Assembly: GCF_001690655.1 (NCBI RefSeq)
Contig: NZ_LZHQ01000024.1
Location: 1 to 64,000 of the forward strand
Direction: 5' to 3'
From: Gilliamella sp. Occ3-1
GTDB taxonomy: Bacteria > Pseudomonadota > Gammaproteobacteria > Enterobacterales > Orbaceae
DNA length: 64,000 nucleotides
The translations under genes were made by a program, and so were the position numbers. Positions within the stretch are counted from its first letter, which is position 1; the number at the start of each line of letters is the position of its first letter. Of this stretch, positions 10,200-21,332 are shown piece after piece. The notes below the pieces were generated by a model. The model saw only the letters and a program-made list of their open reading frames with translations, was not told the origin of the DNA and made no database searches.

Positions 10200-10232
10200 A
10201 AAAGCTCCAACTAAAATTCTGAATTACAAAAA

Positions 10233-11261
10233 ATGAGCCATATTATACAGCAAAAAGTTGAACTACCAAATAATAAAGATGAGTGGATTTTTGATCTTGC
10301 CAATGTTGTAACAGATATCAATGTTTTATACTCCTATTTAGAACTAGATCCTAATACCATCTCAATCCCTATGCAACAGGCGAAAAAACAGTTTCCGCTT
10401 CGGGTTCCTAGGGCTTTTATTAATCGAATGGAAAAGGGGGATAGTAATGACCCACTTTTGTTACAGGTGCTTTGTGATGATAGGGAGTTATTAAAAGTTG
10501 AAGGGTATAGTCATGACCCATTACAAGAGCAAGATAACGCTGTTCCCGGATTATTGCATAAGTATCACAATCGCGCATTATTGATTACGAAGACCGCTTG
10601 TGCAATTAACTGCCGGTACTGTTTTAGACGGCATTTTCCTTATTATGATAATCAAGGTACTAAAAAGAATCTTGCTGTTGCGCTTGAATATATTGCGAAT
10701 CATCCTGAACTTGATGAAATTATTTTATCAGGAGGTGATCCATTAATGGCAAAAGATCATGAAATGGCTTTTTTGATTAATGCACTTGAAAAAATCCCTC
10801 ATGTTAAGCGTTTACGGATTCATACGCGTTTGGCCGTTGTTATTCCTTCTCGAGTAACGCTTGAACTTTGTAGGTTATTTGTTGAAAGTAGATTGCAAAT
10901 TGTAGTAATTACTCACATTAATCATCCAAATGAAATTGATAATGCAGTTGCTGGCGCAATTGGGCTTTTAAAAAAGAGTGATGTGATTGTGCTAAATCAA
11001 AGTGTATTACTGAAAAATATTAATGATAATGTCAATGTTTTGGCTCAGTTAAGTAATAAACTTTTTGATATTGGCATTTTGCCTTATTACATTCATTTAT
11101 TAGATAAAGTGCAAGGTGCTGCTCATTTTTTAGTTGATGATAAATCAGCTAAATTAATAATGAAACAGCTTGCCGAGCAAGTGTCGGGTTATTTAGTGCC
11201 TAAATTAGCGCGCGAAATCGGTGGTGAGAAAAGCAAACAAGTACTTACTTTTTGGAATTAG
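10233..11261 (+). CDS. epmB: EF-P-(R)-beta-lysine pathway lysine 2,3-aminomutase
   Basis: A radical SAM enzyme that converts L-alpha-lysine to (R)-beta-lysine, the donor for EF-P modification (also called YjeK). The 342-residue product carries the cluster motif CAINCRYCFRRHFPY with Cys123, Cys127 and Cys130 in CxxxCxxC spacing, followed by EIILSGGDPLM (SAM binding). The C-terminal region supplies the PLP-binding part: the segment YYIHLLDKVQGAAHF is the usual location of the PLP lysine. It is divergent from efp with 33 bases between them. Length and order match the E. coli efp-epmB locus. Confidence 0.96.
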   Translation: MSHIIQQKVELPNNKDEWIFDLANVVTDINVLYSYLELDPNTISIPMQQAKKQFPLRVPRAFINRMEKGDSNDPLLLQVLCDDRELLKVEGYSHDPLQEQDNAVPGLLHKYHNRALLITKTACAINCRYCFRRHFPYYDNQGTKKNLAVALEYIANHPELDEIILSGGDPLMAKDHEMAFLINALEKIPHVKRLRIHTRLAVVIPSRVTLELCRLFVESRLQIVVITHINHPNEIDNAVAGAIGLLKKSDVIVLNQSVLLKNINDNVNVLAQLSNKLFDIGILPYYIHLLDKVQGAAHFLVDDKSAKLIMKQLAEQVSGYLVPKLAREIGGEKSKQVLTFWN

Positions 11262-11300
11262 TTAATTGTTTTTTTTAGTTATAACTTATTATTTTATAAT

Positions 11301-11330
11301 CTATTTTATTCTATTTTATTCTATTTTATT
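11301..11330. repeat. Three exact 10-bp tandem repeats upstream of rpmH
   Basis: The unit CTATTTTATT occurs three times in succession, with partial copies at both edges. The 10-base period equals about one helical turn, so T/A tracts face the same side of the helix and may bend the DNA. The block ends 50 bases before the -35 box of the rpmH promoter. Confidence 0.85.
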
Positions 11331-11379
11331 TTATCGTATGGTAACTAGGTGTTAATGGGATTAATCTGTAAAAATCTCA

Positions 11380-11408
11380 TTGACGAAAAATAAAATAGGC
11401 ACTATAAT
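11380..11408 (+). promoter_or_regulatory. Sigma-70 promoter of rpmH operon
   Basis: TTGACG (11380-11385), a 17-base spacer and a perfect TATAAT (11403-11408). It is close to consensus and lies about 75 bases upstream of the rpmH start codon. It is the best promoter I can see in the window, as expected for a ribosomal protein gene. Confidence 0.88.
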
Positions 11409-11477
11409 TCCGACCTCTTTAATTAATGCTGTAGAGTTTTTACTCTGCAACCTGTTGATAATTAGATTTGGATATAA

Positions 11478-11624
<147 letters not shown>

Positions 11625-11635
11625 TTTAAAGTTGG

Positions 11636-11992
11636 GTGATTAAGTTCACTTTTCCTCGGGAGTTACGATTGTTAACTCCCTTTGATTTCAATCATGTCTT
11701 CCAAGAGTCCATTCGGGCTGGTTCTCCGTTTTTAACTTTAGTTGCACGAAAAAATAACTGTAATCATATGCGGTTAGGGTTTGCTATAGCTAAAAAACAA
11801 GTGAAACGGGCTCATGAGCGTAATCGTATAAAGCGACTGTCTAAAGAGTATTTTCGGCTTCACCAACATCAATTTCCTAATATTGATTTTATTGTGATGG
11901 CTAAACAGCCAGTTATCGACTTAGATAATCAGCAACTCGTTGAAACATTGAATAAATTATGCCAACGAATCATAGCCAAATACGAGGCTTAA
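11636..11992 (+). CDS. rnpA: Ribonuclease P protein component
   Basis: The protein subunit of RNase P, which aids 5' maturation of tRNA by the catalytic RNA. The 118-residue basic product begins at GTG, 11 bases after rpmH. It has [17 protein letters not shown] at the N terminus and the RNR motif region [22 protein letters not shown] (about residues 47-68), which is the family signature. It overlaps yidD by 34 bases in another frame, as is common at this locus. rpmH and rnpA are expected to be co-transcribed. Confidence 0.96.
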   Translation: MIKFTFPRELRLLTPFDFNHVFQESIRAGSPFLTLVARKNNCNHMRLGFAIAKKQVKRAHERNRIKRLSKEYFRLHQHQFPNIDFIVMAKQPVIDLDNQQLVETLNKLCQRIIAKYEA

Positions 11993-12282
11993 ATAAATTT
12001 AAATTGATTATCAAACAGCATGTTTATGCATGTAACTATATGATAGTTAATGTTTTTGTGCTTTTTGTTCGTGTTTATCAACGTTTTATTAGCCCTTTAT
12101 TAGGTCCTAAATGTCGCTTTACACCGACGTGCTCACAGTATGCAATAATTGCACTAAGACGCTTTGGATTAATAAAAGGTGGTTGGCTAACCGTTAAACG
12201 TGTATTAAAATGTCATCCTTTACATGAAGGGGGAGAAGATTTTGTTCCTCCAAAAACTAAAACCAATAGAGAAAAACACTAA
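11959..12282 (+). CDS. yidD: Membrane protein insertion efficiency factor YidD
   Basis: A small membrane-associated protein that helps YidC-dependent insertion. The core [56 protein letters not shown] region is almost identical in pattern to E. coli YidD, with the paired cysteines of CRFTPTCS. The reading frame is open from ATG 11959 (107 residues), but E. coli YidD is 85 residues. An in-frame ATG at 12040 gives 80 residues and puts the start just before the amphipathic helix, so the true start may be 12040. The last base of the stop codon is the A of the yidC start (TAATG). Confidence 0.92.
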   Translation: MPTNHSQIRGLNKFKLIIKQHVYACNYMIVNVFVLFVRVYQRFISPLLGPKCRFTPTCSQYAIIALRRFGLIKGGWLTVKRVLKCHPLHEGGEDFVPPKTKTNREKH

Positions 12283-13910
12283 TGGGATCTCAACGTAATA
12301 TTTTAGTCATTGCTTTACTTTTTGTATCTTTTTTTATTTGGAAAGCGTGGGAAGAAGATCACGCTCCTAAACCTCCAATCGAAAACCAATTAACACAACA
12401 AATAAGTGATGATGAGTTAACAGCTGGTGCAACACAAGGTAAAACAATTATTGTAAAATCGGATGTGTTGTCACTCACTATTAATACTTATGGCGGGGAT
12501 GTTCAAGCTGCACAATTATTGAAATATGAGCAAACGCTTCATTCTGGTACGCCTTTCCAATTGTTAACATCTCGTCCTGATTTTGTTTATGTTGCTGAAA
12601 GTGGATTAACTGGTAAGGATGGTCCTGATAATGCAACTCAAGGATCAAAACGTCCTGTCTATCAAACTGAAAATTCAGAATATGTTTTAGCTGATGGGCA
12701 AGATGAATTGCGTGTTCCTCTTACTTATCAAGTTAATGGTGTAAGTTATACTAAATATTATATATTACACCGTGGTAGTTATGCTGTTGATGTTCAGTAT
12801 GCTATTAATAACCAAAGCAGTGCATCTGTTGATGTTGCCATGTATGGTCAATTAAAACAAACAATTAAATTACCTGATGATATTCCAACCGAAGGCGGTA
12901 GTGGATTAGGGCAAAGTGCATTCCGTGGTACAGCTTATTCTAGTTCTAGTACTAATTATAGCAAATACAGTTTTGATGACATCAAAGATAAAGCTTTATC
13001 GGTTGATACCCAAACGGGTTGGATTGCGATGTTGCAACACTATTTTGCTTCTGCATGGGTACCCGCACAGGATAAAAATAATTTATTTTATTCTCGTGCA
13101 ACGGCTAATAACTCTCAAGCAACAATTGGTTTCAAAAGTGAATCAGCAGTTATTCCTGCGGGGAGTTCTCAAATTATTGGTGCAAAATTATGGTTAGGAC
13201 CAGAAATTCAAAGCCAATTGAAAGAAACAGCCAATCATCTTGACTTAATTGTTGACTATGGATGGTTATGGTTCTTATCACAACCGTTGTTTTATTTATT
13301 AAAATTTATTCAAAGTTTTGTTGGTAACTGGGGCTTCTCAATTATTGTTATTACATTTATTGTTCGAGGTATTTTATTCCCATTAACTCGTGCTCAGTAT
13401 CGTTCAATGGCGAAAATGAAGCTATTACAACCCCGCTTACAAGCGCTGAAAGAGCGTTATGGTGATGATAGGCAAAAAATGAGTATGGAAACAATGGCGC
13501 TTTACAAGCAAGAGAAAGTGAATCCATTAGGTGGTTGTTTGCCATTAATTATTCAAATGCCGATTTTCCTATCATTGTTCTACATGCTAGGTAATACAGT
13601 TGAATTACGCCATGCACCATTTGCGCTATGGATTTATGACTTATCAGCACAAGATCCATATTATATTTTGCCTTTATTAATGGGCGGTACTATGTTCTTA
13701 ATTCAGAAAATGTCACCAACACCAGTTACCGATCCATTACAACAAAAATTAATGACTTACATGCCATTAATTTTTACGGTATTCTTCTTATGGTTCCCAT
13801 CAGGCTTGGTTTTATATTATATCGTTAGTAACTTATTTACAATTGCTCAGCAACGAATTATTTACTGGGAACTTGAGAAAAAGGGACTTCACGAGAAGAA
13901 AAAGAAATAG
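12282..13910 (+). CDS. yidC: Membrane protein insertase YidC
   Basis: Inner-membrane insertase and chaperone that works alone or with SecYEG. The 542-residue protein has an N-terminal membrane anchor ([18 protein letters not shown]), a large periplasmic beta domain (about residues 60-320) and the conserved five-helix C-terminal core. That core includes [20 protein letters not shown] with the conserved arginine in the groove, the cytoplasmic hairpin around [20 protein letters not shown] and the terminal basic tail. It is coupled to yidD by a TAATG overlap. A strong terminator follows, so mnmE, the usual next gene, is not in this operon. Confidence 0.97.
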   Translation: MGSQRNILVIALLFVSFFIWKAWEEDHAPKPPIENQLTQQISDDELTAGATQGKTIIVKSDVLSLTINTYGGDVQAAQLLKYEQTLHSGTPFQLLTSRPDFVYVAESGLTGKDGPDNATQGSKRPVYQTENSEYVLADGQDELRVPLTYQVNGVSYTKYYILHRGSYAVDVQYAINNQSSASVDVAMYGQLKQTIKLPDDIPTEGGSGLGQSAFRGTAYSSSSTNYSKYSFDDIKDKALSVDTQTGWIAMLQHYFASAWVPAQDKNNLFYSRATANNSQATIGFKSESAVIPAGSSQIIGAKLWLGPEIQSQLKETANHLDLIVDYGWLWFLSQPLFYLLKFIQSFVGNWGFSIIVITFIVRGILFPLTRAQYRSMAKMKLLQPRLQALKERYGDDRQKMSMETMALYKQEKVNPLGGCLPLIIQMPIFLSLFYMLGNTVELRHAPFALWIYDLSAQDPYYILPLLMGGTMFLIQKMSPTPVTDPLQQKLMTYMPLIFTVFFLWFPSGLVLYYIVSNLFTIAQQRIIYWELEKKGLHEKKKK

Positions 13911-13918
13911 TATTGATT

Positions 13919-13950
13919 AAAAGGAGGAGTAATCCTCCTTTTTTGTTTTT
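13919..13950 (+). terminator. Rho-independent terminator of rpmH-yidC
   Basis: A perfect 10-bp stem (13919-13928 with 13933-13942), GTAA loop, then TT G TTTTT. It separates yidC from nudC, whose start codon is only about 20 bases later, so the nudC promoter must overlap this region or lie within yidC. Confidence 0.9.
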
Positions 13951-13968
13951 ATCTTTGGTGTTAATAAT

Positions 13969-14772
13969 ATGAATATACAGCAACAATTTAATTTGATAGG
14001 TAATGAAAACGGTTATTGGTTTGTAAGTGCTAATGGACGATTATGGTTGCCTAATGGTGAAGTTCCTGTTGGGCGTGCTGATGAATTTGGTTTTATCAAT
14101 AAACTTGCTCAACCAATAGGTGAATGGAATGGGAAAACAGCTTGGCTGATTTGTGATGAAATGAAAAATGCGATGAGCTCAGTTCGTTCATTACTTGATA
14201 GAACAGATCAATCATTATTTAATTTAGCTGGTCGAGCAGTGCAACTTTCTGAGTTTTATCGTTCCCACAAATATTGTGGATATTGTGGACATGAGATGTA
14301 TATCAGTAGCACGGAATGGTGTTGTCTATGCGATCACTGCAAAGAGCGTTATTATCCACAAATTTCACCATCTATTATTGTGGCTATTCGTCATAATAAT
14401 AAAATTTTATTAGCAAAACATGTTAGGCATAATCAAGATAACTTATATACCGTTTTAGCTGGTTTTACTGAAATCGGCGAAACAATGGAAACAGCCGTTG
14501 AACGAGAAGTATTTGAAGAATCAAAAATAAAAATTAAAAATATTCGTTATGTTGGATCGCAACCTTGGCCATTTCCAAATTCATTAATGATGGCTTATTT
14601 AGCTGATTATGATAGTGGTGAAATAGTGGTAGATAAAAACGAACTCATTGAAGCAAATTGGTACCATTATACAGAGTTACCTAAAATTCCTGAGTATGGC
14701 ACCATTGCTAGACGATTAATTGAGGATACAATTATACTTTGCCGCGAATATGATGAATATGGCAATGACTAA
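13969..14772 (+). CDS. nudC: NAD(+)/NADH diphosphatase (NudC-type Nudix hydrolase)
   Basis: Hydrolyses NAD(H) to NMN(H) and AMP and, in E. coli, removes NAD caps from RNA. The 267-residue protein has a four-cysteine zinc site (Cys103, Cys106, Cys121, Cys124), a Nudix box starting at Gly165 ([20 protein letters not shown]) and the NADH-pyrophosphatase hallmark SQPWPFPNS (about residues 197-205). One departure stands out: the Nudix consensus REUXEEXGU reads REVFEESKI, so the last glycine is Lys186. The catalytic glutamates are kept, so activity is still likely. It starts just after the yidC terminator. Confidence 0.93.
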   Translation: MNIQQQFNLIGNENGYWFVSANGRLWLPNGEVPVGRADEFGFINKLAQPIGEWNGKTAWLICDEMKNAMSSVRSLLDRTDQSLFNLAGRAVQLSEFYRSHKYCGYCGHEMYISSTEWCCLCDHCKERYYPQISPSIIVAIRHNNKILLAKHVRHNQDNLYTVLAGFTEIGETMETAVEREVFEESKIKIKNIRYVGSQPWPFPNSLMMAYLADYDSGEIVVDKNELIEANWYHYTELPKIPEYGTIARRLIEDTIILCREYDEYGND

Positions 14773-14936
14773 TTATATTGAATTGTTCTTGTTAGATTAA
14801 CTGTTTTTGATTCGTCACTGTTTGATGCTAATTAAAAGCTTTTGTTAATGTTTTTTTAAATTACGGGTTTGCGTTATATATGCGTTATCTTTTTCTAGAG
14901 CTAATATACTGAACATTTTCTTTTTATCCTATTTTC

Positions 14937-15707
14937 TTATTTATTTTTACACCAAATAGCAAGCGCTTCACATTGCCAATCTATCATCATGTAGTACCAA
15001 GCTGAACGCCATTTACGAACTGTATCATTGTGTAAATTTAGAGCTTTTCCTATTTGTGAATTATTAGCTCCAGAAACAAGTAAATCAATGAATTGTAGCC
15101 ACAATTCAGGTTTGGGTATACGGTTTAAACTAGTGTTGCTTAAAAGGTTAAAGCTATGTCGACATCGCTTACAGCGATAGCAAGTGCGAGAACCTATTTT
15201 GGTTGTTTCGTTAGAACCACAGTGTTTACAAGTTGGATTTTGTTCATTCAATAAGGCGGTTACTTTAGCTTTAATGGTGCTATATTGTTCCTCTAAAGAT
15301 GGCATTAACTTAGTTTGTTTTTGATGTATATACCAGCTATGTAATGATGGATAATGGTTTTGAAGATAGTTAATAATAGCTCGATCTCGTCGTGTAACTT
15401 TTTCGAGTGAGGTTTCGAGTCGGTCCGCAATTTCTTTATAACCCATTTTATTTATTCGGTTAATAAAAATAAACTCAAACCAATTATAAGGCATTAAACG
15501 ATTGAAAGGAGTATTGGTTGAAACGGTAAAATATTTATGACAGCCTTTGCAACGATATGTTTTATTAGGTTTTGAACGAATTATATAGAATTCAGTTTTT
15601 TTACAAAAGGGACAAGATTGCACATGTTGTGATGTTAATTTTTCTAGGTCATGATGAAAAGCTTTAAATTCATCATGTAATTCGTTCGGTACGAGTTCAT
15701 AAATCAT
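14937..15707 (-). CDS. Tandem zinc-ribbon/HTH protein, IS1/IS1595-transposase-like N-terminal modules
   Basis: A 256-residue protein built from two copies of the same module. Copy 1 has a zinc ribbon with Cys32, Cys35, Cys53 and Cys56, then YFTVSTNTPFNRL and a helix-turn-helix (about residues 88-111). Copy 2 has Cys160, Cys163, Cys179 and Cys182, then HSFNLLSNTSLNRI and a second HTH (about 213-237). The module resembles the DNA-binding part of IS1 InsA and IS1595-type transposases, but there is no DDE catalytic domain and I see no flanking inverted repeats. It is therefore more likely a domesticated DNA-binding protein than an active transposase. It stands alone between convergent nudC and hemB. 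Confidence 0.72.
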   Translation of the reverse strand: MIYELVPNELHDEFKAFHHDLEKLTSQHVQSCPFCKKTEFYIIRSKPNKTYRCKGCHKYFTVSTNTPFNRLMPYNWFEFIFINRINKMGYKEIADRLETSLEKVTRRDRAIINYLQNHYPSLHSWYIHQKQTKLMPSLEEQYSTIKAKVTALLNEQNPTCKHCGSNETTKIGSRTCYRCKRCRHSFNLLSNTSLNRIPKPELWLQFIDLLVSGANNSQIGKALNLHNDTVRKWRSAWYYMMIDWQCEALAIWCKNK

Positions 15708-15944
15708 TTTTTATTCCTTTATCGCTTATCTTCGTAAATATTATCAGATTTTTACGTAAACATATAGCTTTCCTGAAACTTTTTCACACACTTGAATAAA
15801 GTATAATAATTGAGCCAGCATAAGTATGATAATTAATGATTATTTAAAAATTTTTATATTCTGATGAATTAAAAAGAAGTAAAAAATTGCTATTAAATAG
15901 TATGATTGATAATGTGCTTTGATGAATATGAAAATCTAGATAGG

Positions 15945-15977
15945 TAATTAAATGCTCTTTCCTATTTGGAAAGAGCA
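15945..15977 (-). terminator. Terminator of hemB
   Basis: A perfect 10-bp stem (15953-15962 with 15968-15977) around a 5-base loop, followed on the reverse strand by TTTAATTA. It starts 15 bases after the hemB stop codon. The remaining 230 bases up to the zinc-ribbon gene are A/T-rich and show no gene. Confidence 0.82.
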
Positions 15978-15991
15978 ACATTTTAAAAATA

Positions 15992-17071
<1,080 letters not shown>

Positions 17072-17178
17072 TTAATTTGTTATTTTATAATAATTCTATT
17101 TTTTACTTTACAACATATATCTATTGAGGGTAAAATTGCGCACTAATTTTAGTCCCTTGTGATATTAAACAAATTTGA

Positions 17179-17406
<228 letters not shown>

Positions 17407-17484
17407 TATTTTAAGTTTATTTATACTGAAAACTAAAATTGATATTAAAAATCAATTTATTATATTTTTAATATAAAGAATTCT

Positions 17485-17520
17485 AACAAGCCGTATTTTG
17501 ATACGGCTTGTTGTCTTTTT
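17485..17520 (+). terminator. Intra-operon terminator between rpsU and dnaG
   Basis: A perfect 12-bp stem (17485-17496 with 17501-17512), TTTG loop, then GTCTTTTT. It ends only 30 bases before the dnaG start. A partial terminator at the same place is known in the E. coli operon, where it lowers DnaG relative to S21; the same role is inferred here. Confidence 0.9.
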
Positions 17521-17549
17521 ATAACGCCATAACTGGTTAAAGTTTTATC

Positions 17550-19331
17550 ATGAAAGGTCTTATTCCTCGCGATTTCATCTTAGATCTAATTGCTCGAACT
17601 AATATTCTTGATGTAATTAGTAAACGGGTTAAAATGAAAAAAAAAGGAAATAATTATTTTGGTTGTTGCCCTTTTCATGATGAAAAAACAGCTTCTTTTT
17701 CTCTTAATGAGAAAAAACAGATCTTTTATTGTTTTGGATGTGGCGCATCAGGATCTGTTGTTAATTTTCTAATGCAATATGAGCGGTTATCTTTTCTTGA
17801 AGCTATTGAGGAGTTAGCTAGCTTGCAAGGAATTCGTGTCCCTTATATTGATAACGATAAAAATCAAATCGATCAATCAAAGCATATTGAGTCTAGAAAT
17901 ATACGTCGAGATCTATATACTTTGATGGGCAAAATAACCGATTTTTATCAACAGCAGTTAGCATTATCTAAATCTACTGATGCTCAAAAATATCTTGAGC
18001 AGCGGGGACTTAACGCAGAAATTATAGCTCGGTACAGAATTGGTTTTGCGCCTAATGAGTGGCGTTTAACTTCACAAAGTGTGGTTAAAACAAAAGCTGA
18101 AGAAGCACTTTATGAACAAGCAGGAATGCAAGTAAACCACGATAAAGGTAATCAATATGACCGTTTTCGTGGAAGAATCATGTTTCCTATTCGCGATAGA
18201 CAGGGAAATGTTATAGCGTTTGGTGGGCGAACTATTATTAATGATTCTGCAAAATATATTAATTCACCAGAAACCCCCATTTTTCATAAAGGCTTTCAAC
18301 TTTACGGACTTTATGAAACGCTAGAAGTCAATCGTAATCCTCAGCAATTGATGGTGGTTGAAGGTTATATGGATGTGATCTCGCTTGCTCAATATGGTAT
18401 TGATTATGCAGTTGCTGCTTTAGGTACGGCTACATCAGAGGAGCATATTAAATTATTATTTAGAGCAACCGATTCGGTAATATTTTGTTATGACGGTGAT
18501 AATGCTGGACGAAGCGCTGCTTGGCGGGCACTTAATGTTTTATTACCTTGCTTAATCGATGGTAAGAAAATTACTTTTGCTTTTTTACCTCAAGATGAAG
18601 ATCCAGATAGTTTTGTGCGTAAAGTTGGTAGGGATAATTTTGAAAAATATTTAAATGAATCCTCAAATTTATCGAAATTTTTATTTGATGAACTTTTGAA
18701 ACAGGTTGATTTAAAAACTGCCGAAGGAAAAGCTAAATTAAGCTCATTAGCTTTACCGCTATTTGATCGAATTAAGGCAAAAGCCTTTAGATTAAATTTA
18801 TTGCAGAAACTTGGTACTTATTTAGGTTTACTTGATATAACTCAGCTAGAACAATTAATGCAAGAAAATCGTTCTCAAAGTGATAGAAAGGCAAATGAAA
18901 TAGCTCCTGTATCACAAATGAAATTAACAACGATGCGAGTTTTAATTGGTTTATTACTTCAATATCCTAATCTTGCTGAGCAAGTTTCTGATATTAATGT
19001 GATTCGCCAAGTTAGGATGGCAGGGATCGAGATTTTTATTGAATTACTTGAACTATGTCAACGCTATCCTAATATAACTACAGCACAAATATTAATAGAG
19101 TGTATGGATAGGCCGTTTTATAAACAGCTAAACCGTTTATCCACATGGGAGTGTCATTATCAAGATGGCGAAATAGACTCAATTTTTTCACATACTTTAA
19201 AGGAGTTATATGATAATATACTTGCCCAAAGGCAAGATGAACTGATCGCAAAAGAAAGGGTCTCCGGTTTAAGCACAGCAGAGAAGAAAGAATTGGCGAC
19301 TTTGATACTTGTTTTATCAAAAAAAGACTAA
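17550..19331 (+). CDS. dnaG: DNA primase
   Basis: Makes RNA primers at the replication fork. The 593-residue protein starts with the CHC2 zinc-binding domain (CCPFHDEKTASFSL then IFYCFGCGASG, about residues 38-70). The RNA polymerase/TOPRIM core follows, with GRIMFPIRDRQGNVIAFGGR, VVEGYMDVISLAQYG and FCYDGDNAGRSA. The C-terminal DnaB-binding helicase-interaction domain covers roughly the last 150 residues and is less conserved, as in other species. It lies behind the rpsU terminator and is followed by rpoD after about 80 bases, so low expression from the shared transcript is expected. Confidence 0.97.
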   Translation: MKGLIPRDFILDLIARTNILDVISKRVKMKKKGNNYFGCCPFHDEKTASFSLNEKKQIFYCFGCGASGSVVNFLMQYERLSFLEAIEELASLQGIRVPYIDNDKNQIDQSKHIESRNIRRDLYTLMGKITDFYQQQLALSKSTDAQKYLEQRGLNAEIIARYRIGFAPNEWRLTSQSVVKTKAEEALYEQAGMQVNHDKGNQYDRFRGRIMFPIRDRQGNVIAFGGRTIINDSAKYINSPETPIFHKGFQLYGLYETLEVNRNPQQLMVVEGYMDVISLAQYGIDYAVAALGTATSEEHIKLLFRATDSVIFCYDGDNAGRSAAWRALNVLLPCLIDGKKITFAFLPQDEDPDSFVRKVGRDNFEKYLNESSNLSKFLFDELLKQVDLKTAEGKAKLSSLALPLFDRIKAKAFRLNLLQKLGTYLGLLDITQLEQLMQENRSQSDRKANEIAPVSQMKLTTMRVLIGLLLQYPNLAEQVSDINVIRQVRMAGIEIFIELLELCQRYPNITTAQILIECMDRPFYKQLNRLSTWECHYQDGEIDSIFSHTLKELYDNILAQRQDELIAKERVSGLSTAEKKELATLILVLSKKD

Positions 19332-19411
19332 ATATATAGAGTACGTGTAGATTTCATATATTGTTCTACATGCATAATATAAATGACCAAATAACTAAAA
19401 TGGATACCTTT

Positions 19412-21259
19412 ATGGAGCAAAATTCTCAATCACAGCTAAAACTCCTAATCATTCGAGGTAAGGAGCTAGGATACCTGACCTATGCTGATGTCAACGATCA
19501 CTTGCCTGAAGAGATTATTGATTCAGATCAGATTGAAGATATTATCCAAATGATTAATGACATGGGGATTCAAGTTCTTGAAGAAGCCCCAGATTCTGAT
19601 GAGTTATTACTTTCAGATAATGTCCCTGATGAAGAGGCCGTTGAAGCAGCAACAGCATTAGTATTATCTAATGTTGAGTCAGAAATTGGTAGAACAACCG
19701 ATCCTGTTCGTATGTATATGCGTGAAATGGGAGCGGTTGAACTGTTAACGCGTGAAGGCGAAATTGATATTGCTAAGCGTATTGAAGATGGCATTAATCA
19801 AGTGCAAACTTCAGTATCGGAATATCCAGAAGCAATAACTTATCTTTTAGAGCAATATAATTTAATCGAAAGTGGGCAAGTTCGTTTATCTGACTTGATT
19901 ACAGGGTTTGTCGATCCAAATGCTGAAGAAGTTACTGAAGAGTTACCTGAAGATTTAGACGTTAGTGAAACCGAGATTGAAATTGGTGATAGCGATGATG
20001 ATAGTGAGGATGACGAAAACGAAAACGAGTCATCAACTGATGATGATGTTTCTATCGATCCCGAAGTTGCTAAAGCTAAATTTGCCGAATTAAAAGAGCA
20101 ACATGATAAAACGTCTGATGCTATTAAAAAATATGGTCGAGCTCATAAAAAAGCACAAAAAGAGATCGAAAATCTATCAGAAATATTTAAACAATTTCGT
20201 TTAGTTGCTAAACAATTTGATATTCTTGTTAATAACATGAGAAGCATGATGGAGCGTGTAAGAACTCATGAACGTGTTATTATGAGGATTTGTGTTGAAA
20301 AATGCAAAATGCCGAAAAAACTATTTATGGCTTATTTTACCGGTAATGAAAATAGCATGGATTGGTTTAAGAAAGCTTTATCATCTAAAGGTGCGTTTGC
20401 GGCTAATTTAAAAGATTTTGAAACTCAAATTGCTGCTCAAGTTGATTTGTTACAACAAATTGAAACTGAAACAAGCCTTTCTATTGAGCAAATTAAAGAT
20501 ATTAATCGCCGTATGTCTATTGGTGAAGCTAAAGCTCGTCGAGCTAAAAAGGAAATGGTTGAAGCTAACTTACGACTAGTTATTTCTATTGCGAAAAAAT
20601 ACACCAACCGAGGATTACAATTCTTAGATCTTATCCAAGAAGGTAATATTGGCTTAATGAAAGCAGTTGATAAATTTGAATATCGTCGTGGTTATAAATT
20701 CTCAACTTATGCAACTTGGTGGATAAGACAAGCGATTACTCGTTCTATAGCTGACCAAGCAAGGACAATCCGTATTCCGGTACATATGATTGAAACAATT
20801 AATAAGTTAAATCGTATTTCTCGCCAAATGTTACAGGAAATCGGTCGTGAACCAACACCTGAAGAGTTATCTGAACGCATGCAAATGCCTGAAGATAAAA
20901 TTCGTAAAGTGCTTAAAATTGCTAAAGAGCCAATTTCGATGGAAACACCAGTTGGTGATGACGAAGATTCGCATTTAGGTGATTTTATTGAAGATACTGC
21001 TCTTGAGCAACCGCTAGATGCGGCGACTTCTGAGAGTTTACGTAGCGCAACTCGCGATATTTTATCAGGATTAACGCCTAGAGAAGCGAAAGTGTTACGT
21101 ATGCGATTTGGTATTGATATGAATACAGATCATACGCTAGAAGAAGTTGGTAAGCAATTTGATGTAACTCGTGAACGTATTCGTCAAATTGAGGCTAAGG
21201 CGCTGAGAAAATTACGTCATCCAAGTCGATCTGATGTGCTTCGTAGTTTCTTAGAATAA
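19412..21259 (+). CDS. rpoD: RNA polymerase primary sigma factor RpoD (sigma-70)
   Basis: The housekeeping sigma factor. I place the start at ATG 19412 ([20 protein letters not shown]), because this matches the E. coli N terminus and has GGA 7 bases upstream; the frame is open back to 19361. The product is 615 residues. Region 1.1 is followed by an acidic non-conserved region (about residues 180-225), region 2 with [20 protein letters not shown] and [15 protein letters not shown], region 3, and region 4 with [20 protein letters not shown]. It is the last gene of rpsU-dnaG-rpoD and has its own terminator. A heat-shock promoter inside dnaG, as in E. coli, was not identified. Confidence 0.97.
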   Translation: MEQNSQSQLKLLIIRGKELGYLTYADVNDHLPEEIIDSDQIEDIIQMINDMGIQVLEEAPDSDELLLSDNVPDEEAVEAATALVLSNVESEIGRTTDPVRMYMREMGAVELLTREGEIDIAKRIEDGINQVQTSVSEYPEAITYLLEQYNLIESGQVRLSDLITGFVDPNAEEVTEELPEDLDVSETEIEIGDSDDDSEDDENENESSTDDDVSIDPEVAKAKFAELKEQHDKTSDAIKKYGRAHKKAQKEIENLSEIFKQFRLVAKQFDILVNNMRSMMERVRTHERVIMRICVEKCKMPKKLFMAYFTGNENSMDWFKKALSSKGAFAANLKDFETQIAAQVDLLQQIETETSLSIEQIKDINRRMSIGEAKARRAKKEMVEANLRLVISIAKKYTNRGLQFLDLIQEGNIGLMKAVDKFEYRRGYKFSTYATWWIRQAITRSIADQARTIRIPVHMIETINKLNRISRQMLQEIGREPTPEELSERMQMPEDKIRKVLKIAKEPISMETPVGDDEDSHLGDFIEDTALEQPLDAATSESLRSATRDILSGLTPREAKVLRMRFGIDMNTDHTLEEVGKQFDVTRERIRQIEAKALRKLRHPSRSDVLRSFLE

Positions 21260-21277
21260 ATTTTATCTTTCTTGTAT

Positions 21278-21304
21278 ATCGCCACTTTTGTGGCGATTTT
21301 TTTA
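21278..21304 (+). terminator. Terminator of the rpsU-dnaG-rpoD operon
   Basis: A perfect 8-bp stem (21278-21285 with 21290-21297) with a TTTT loop is followed by seven T residues. It starts 19 bases after the rpoD stop. Confidence 0.92.
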
Positions 21305-21332
21305 TTCTTGTTAATCAAAGATATTAAAAATC

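Noticed and set aside
14760-15760. Possible complete insertion sequence around the zinc-ribbon gene
   Set aside because: I found no terminal inverted repeats, no flanking target duplication and no DDE catalytic domain.
19361-19411. N-terminal extension of RpoD from ATG 19361 or 19400
   Set aside because: The extension has no counterpart in sigma-70 proteins; MEQN at 19412 matches the family start and has a suitable upstream GGA.
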